Assembly (NCBI GenBank): GCA_903832075.1
Contig: CAILAF010000456.1
Coordinates: forward strand, 1 to 5,236
From: an uncultured Chitinophagaceae bacterium
GTDB lineage: Bacteria; Bacteroidota; Bacteroidia; Chitinophagales; Chitinophagaceae
DNA: 5,236 nucleotides
Direction of reading: 5' to 3'
Made by a program: the position numbers and the translations under genes. Each line of letters starts with the position of its first letter. Position 1 is the stretch's first letter. The notes beneath the pieces are model-generated. The model did no database searches. It saw nothing but the letters and a program-made list of their open reading frames with translations, and was not told where the DNA came from. Of the stretch, positions 5,217 to 5,236 are shown piece by piece.

Positions 5217-5236
5217 ATGGCATTCAAAAAAGAAAA
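5217..5236 (+). CDS. Start of an unidentified gene, cut by window end
   Basis: ATG at 5217-5219 opens a frame reading MAFKKE before the window stops. The call rests on position, because the frame is open to the edge and lies downstream of a good promoter. The reading is plausible for a cytoplasmic protein with a basic N-terminus. AGGA at 5212-5215 is too close to the ATG to be a classical ribosome binding site. Six residues are too few to assign a family. Confidence 0.4.

Overview
The window looks like a low-GC chromosomal fragment from a member of the Bacteroidota, probably near the Chitinophagaceae. The evidence is the protein style of LeuA, LeuC and LeuD, the lack of Shine-Dalgarno sequences before the starts, and a good Bacteroidota-type promoter (TAnnTTTG at 5041-5048). 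The family-level placement is an inference. Bases 1-18 are not genomic: they match the end of an Illumina adapter, so the window starts at a raw contig end.

Layout: on the minus strand, reading from 2975 down to the left edge, lie leuA (2975-1812), leuC (1755-355) and the first half of leuD (331 to the edge). They run in one direction with gaps of 56 and 23 bp, as expected for one leucine operon. LeuA condenses acetyl-CoA with 2-oxoisovalerate to 2-isopropylmalate, and LeuC with LeuD isomerises it to 3-isopropylmalate. leuB would be expected further left but is not in the window. LeuA is the short form, without the C-terminal leucine-binding domain. A 202-bp divergent intergenic region (2976-3177) contains several inverted repeats. 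On its other side a plus-strand gene (3178-4734) encodes a 518-residue, helix-rich, TPR-like cytoplasmic protein of unknown function.

The last 500 bp (4735-5236) hold no complete gene. They contain an 8-bp tandem repeat, a diverged 11-bp tandem repeat, a weak terminator-like hairpin, a good promoter, a leader of about 160 nt, and the first six codons of another plus-strand gene cut by the window end.

The gene content is ordinary. The most unusual feature is that all three complete genes run straight into a short tandem repeat at their stop codon: 7-bp units after leuA and leuC, and 8-bp units after the 518-residue gene. The repeat supplies the stop codon for two of them. In each case it places stop codons in all three frames on the sense strand. 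No novel defence, mobile or RNA system was found.
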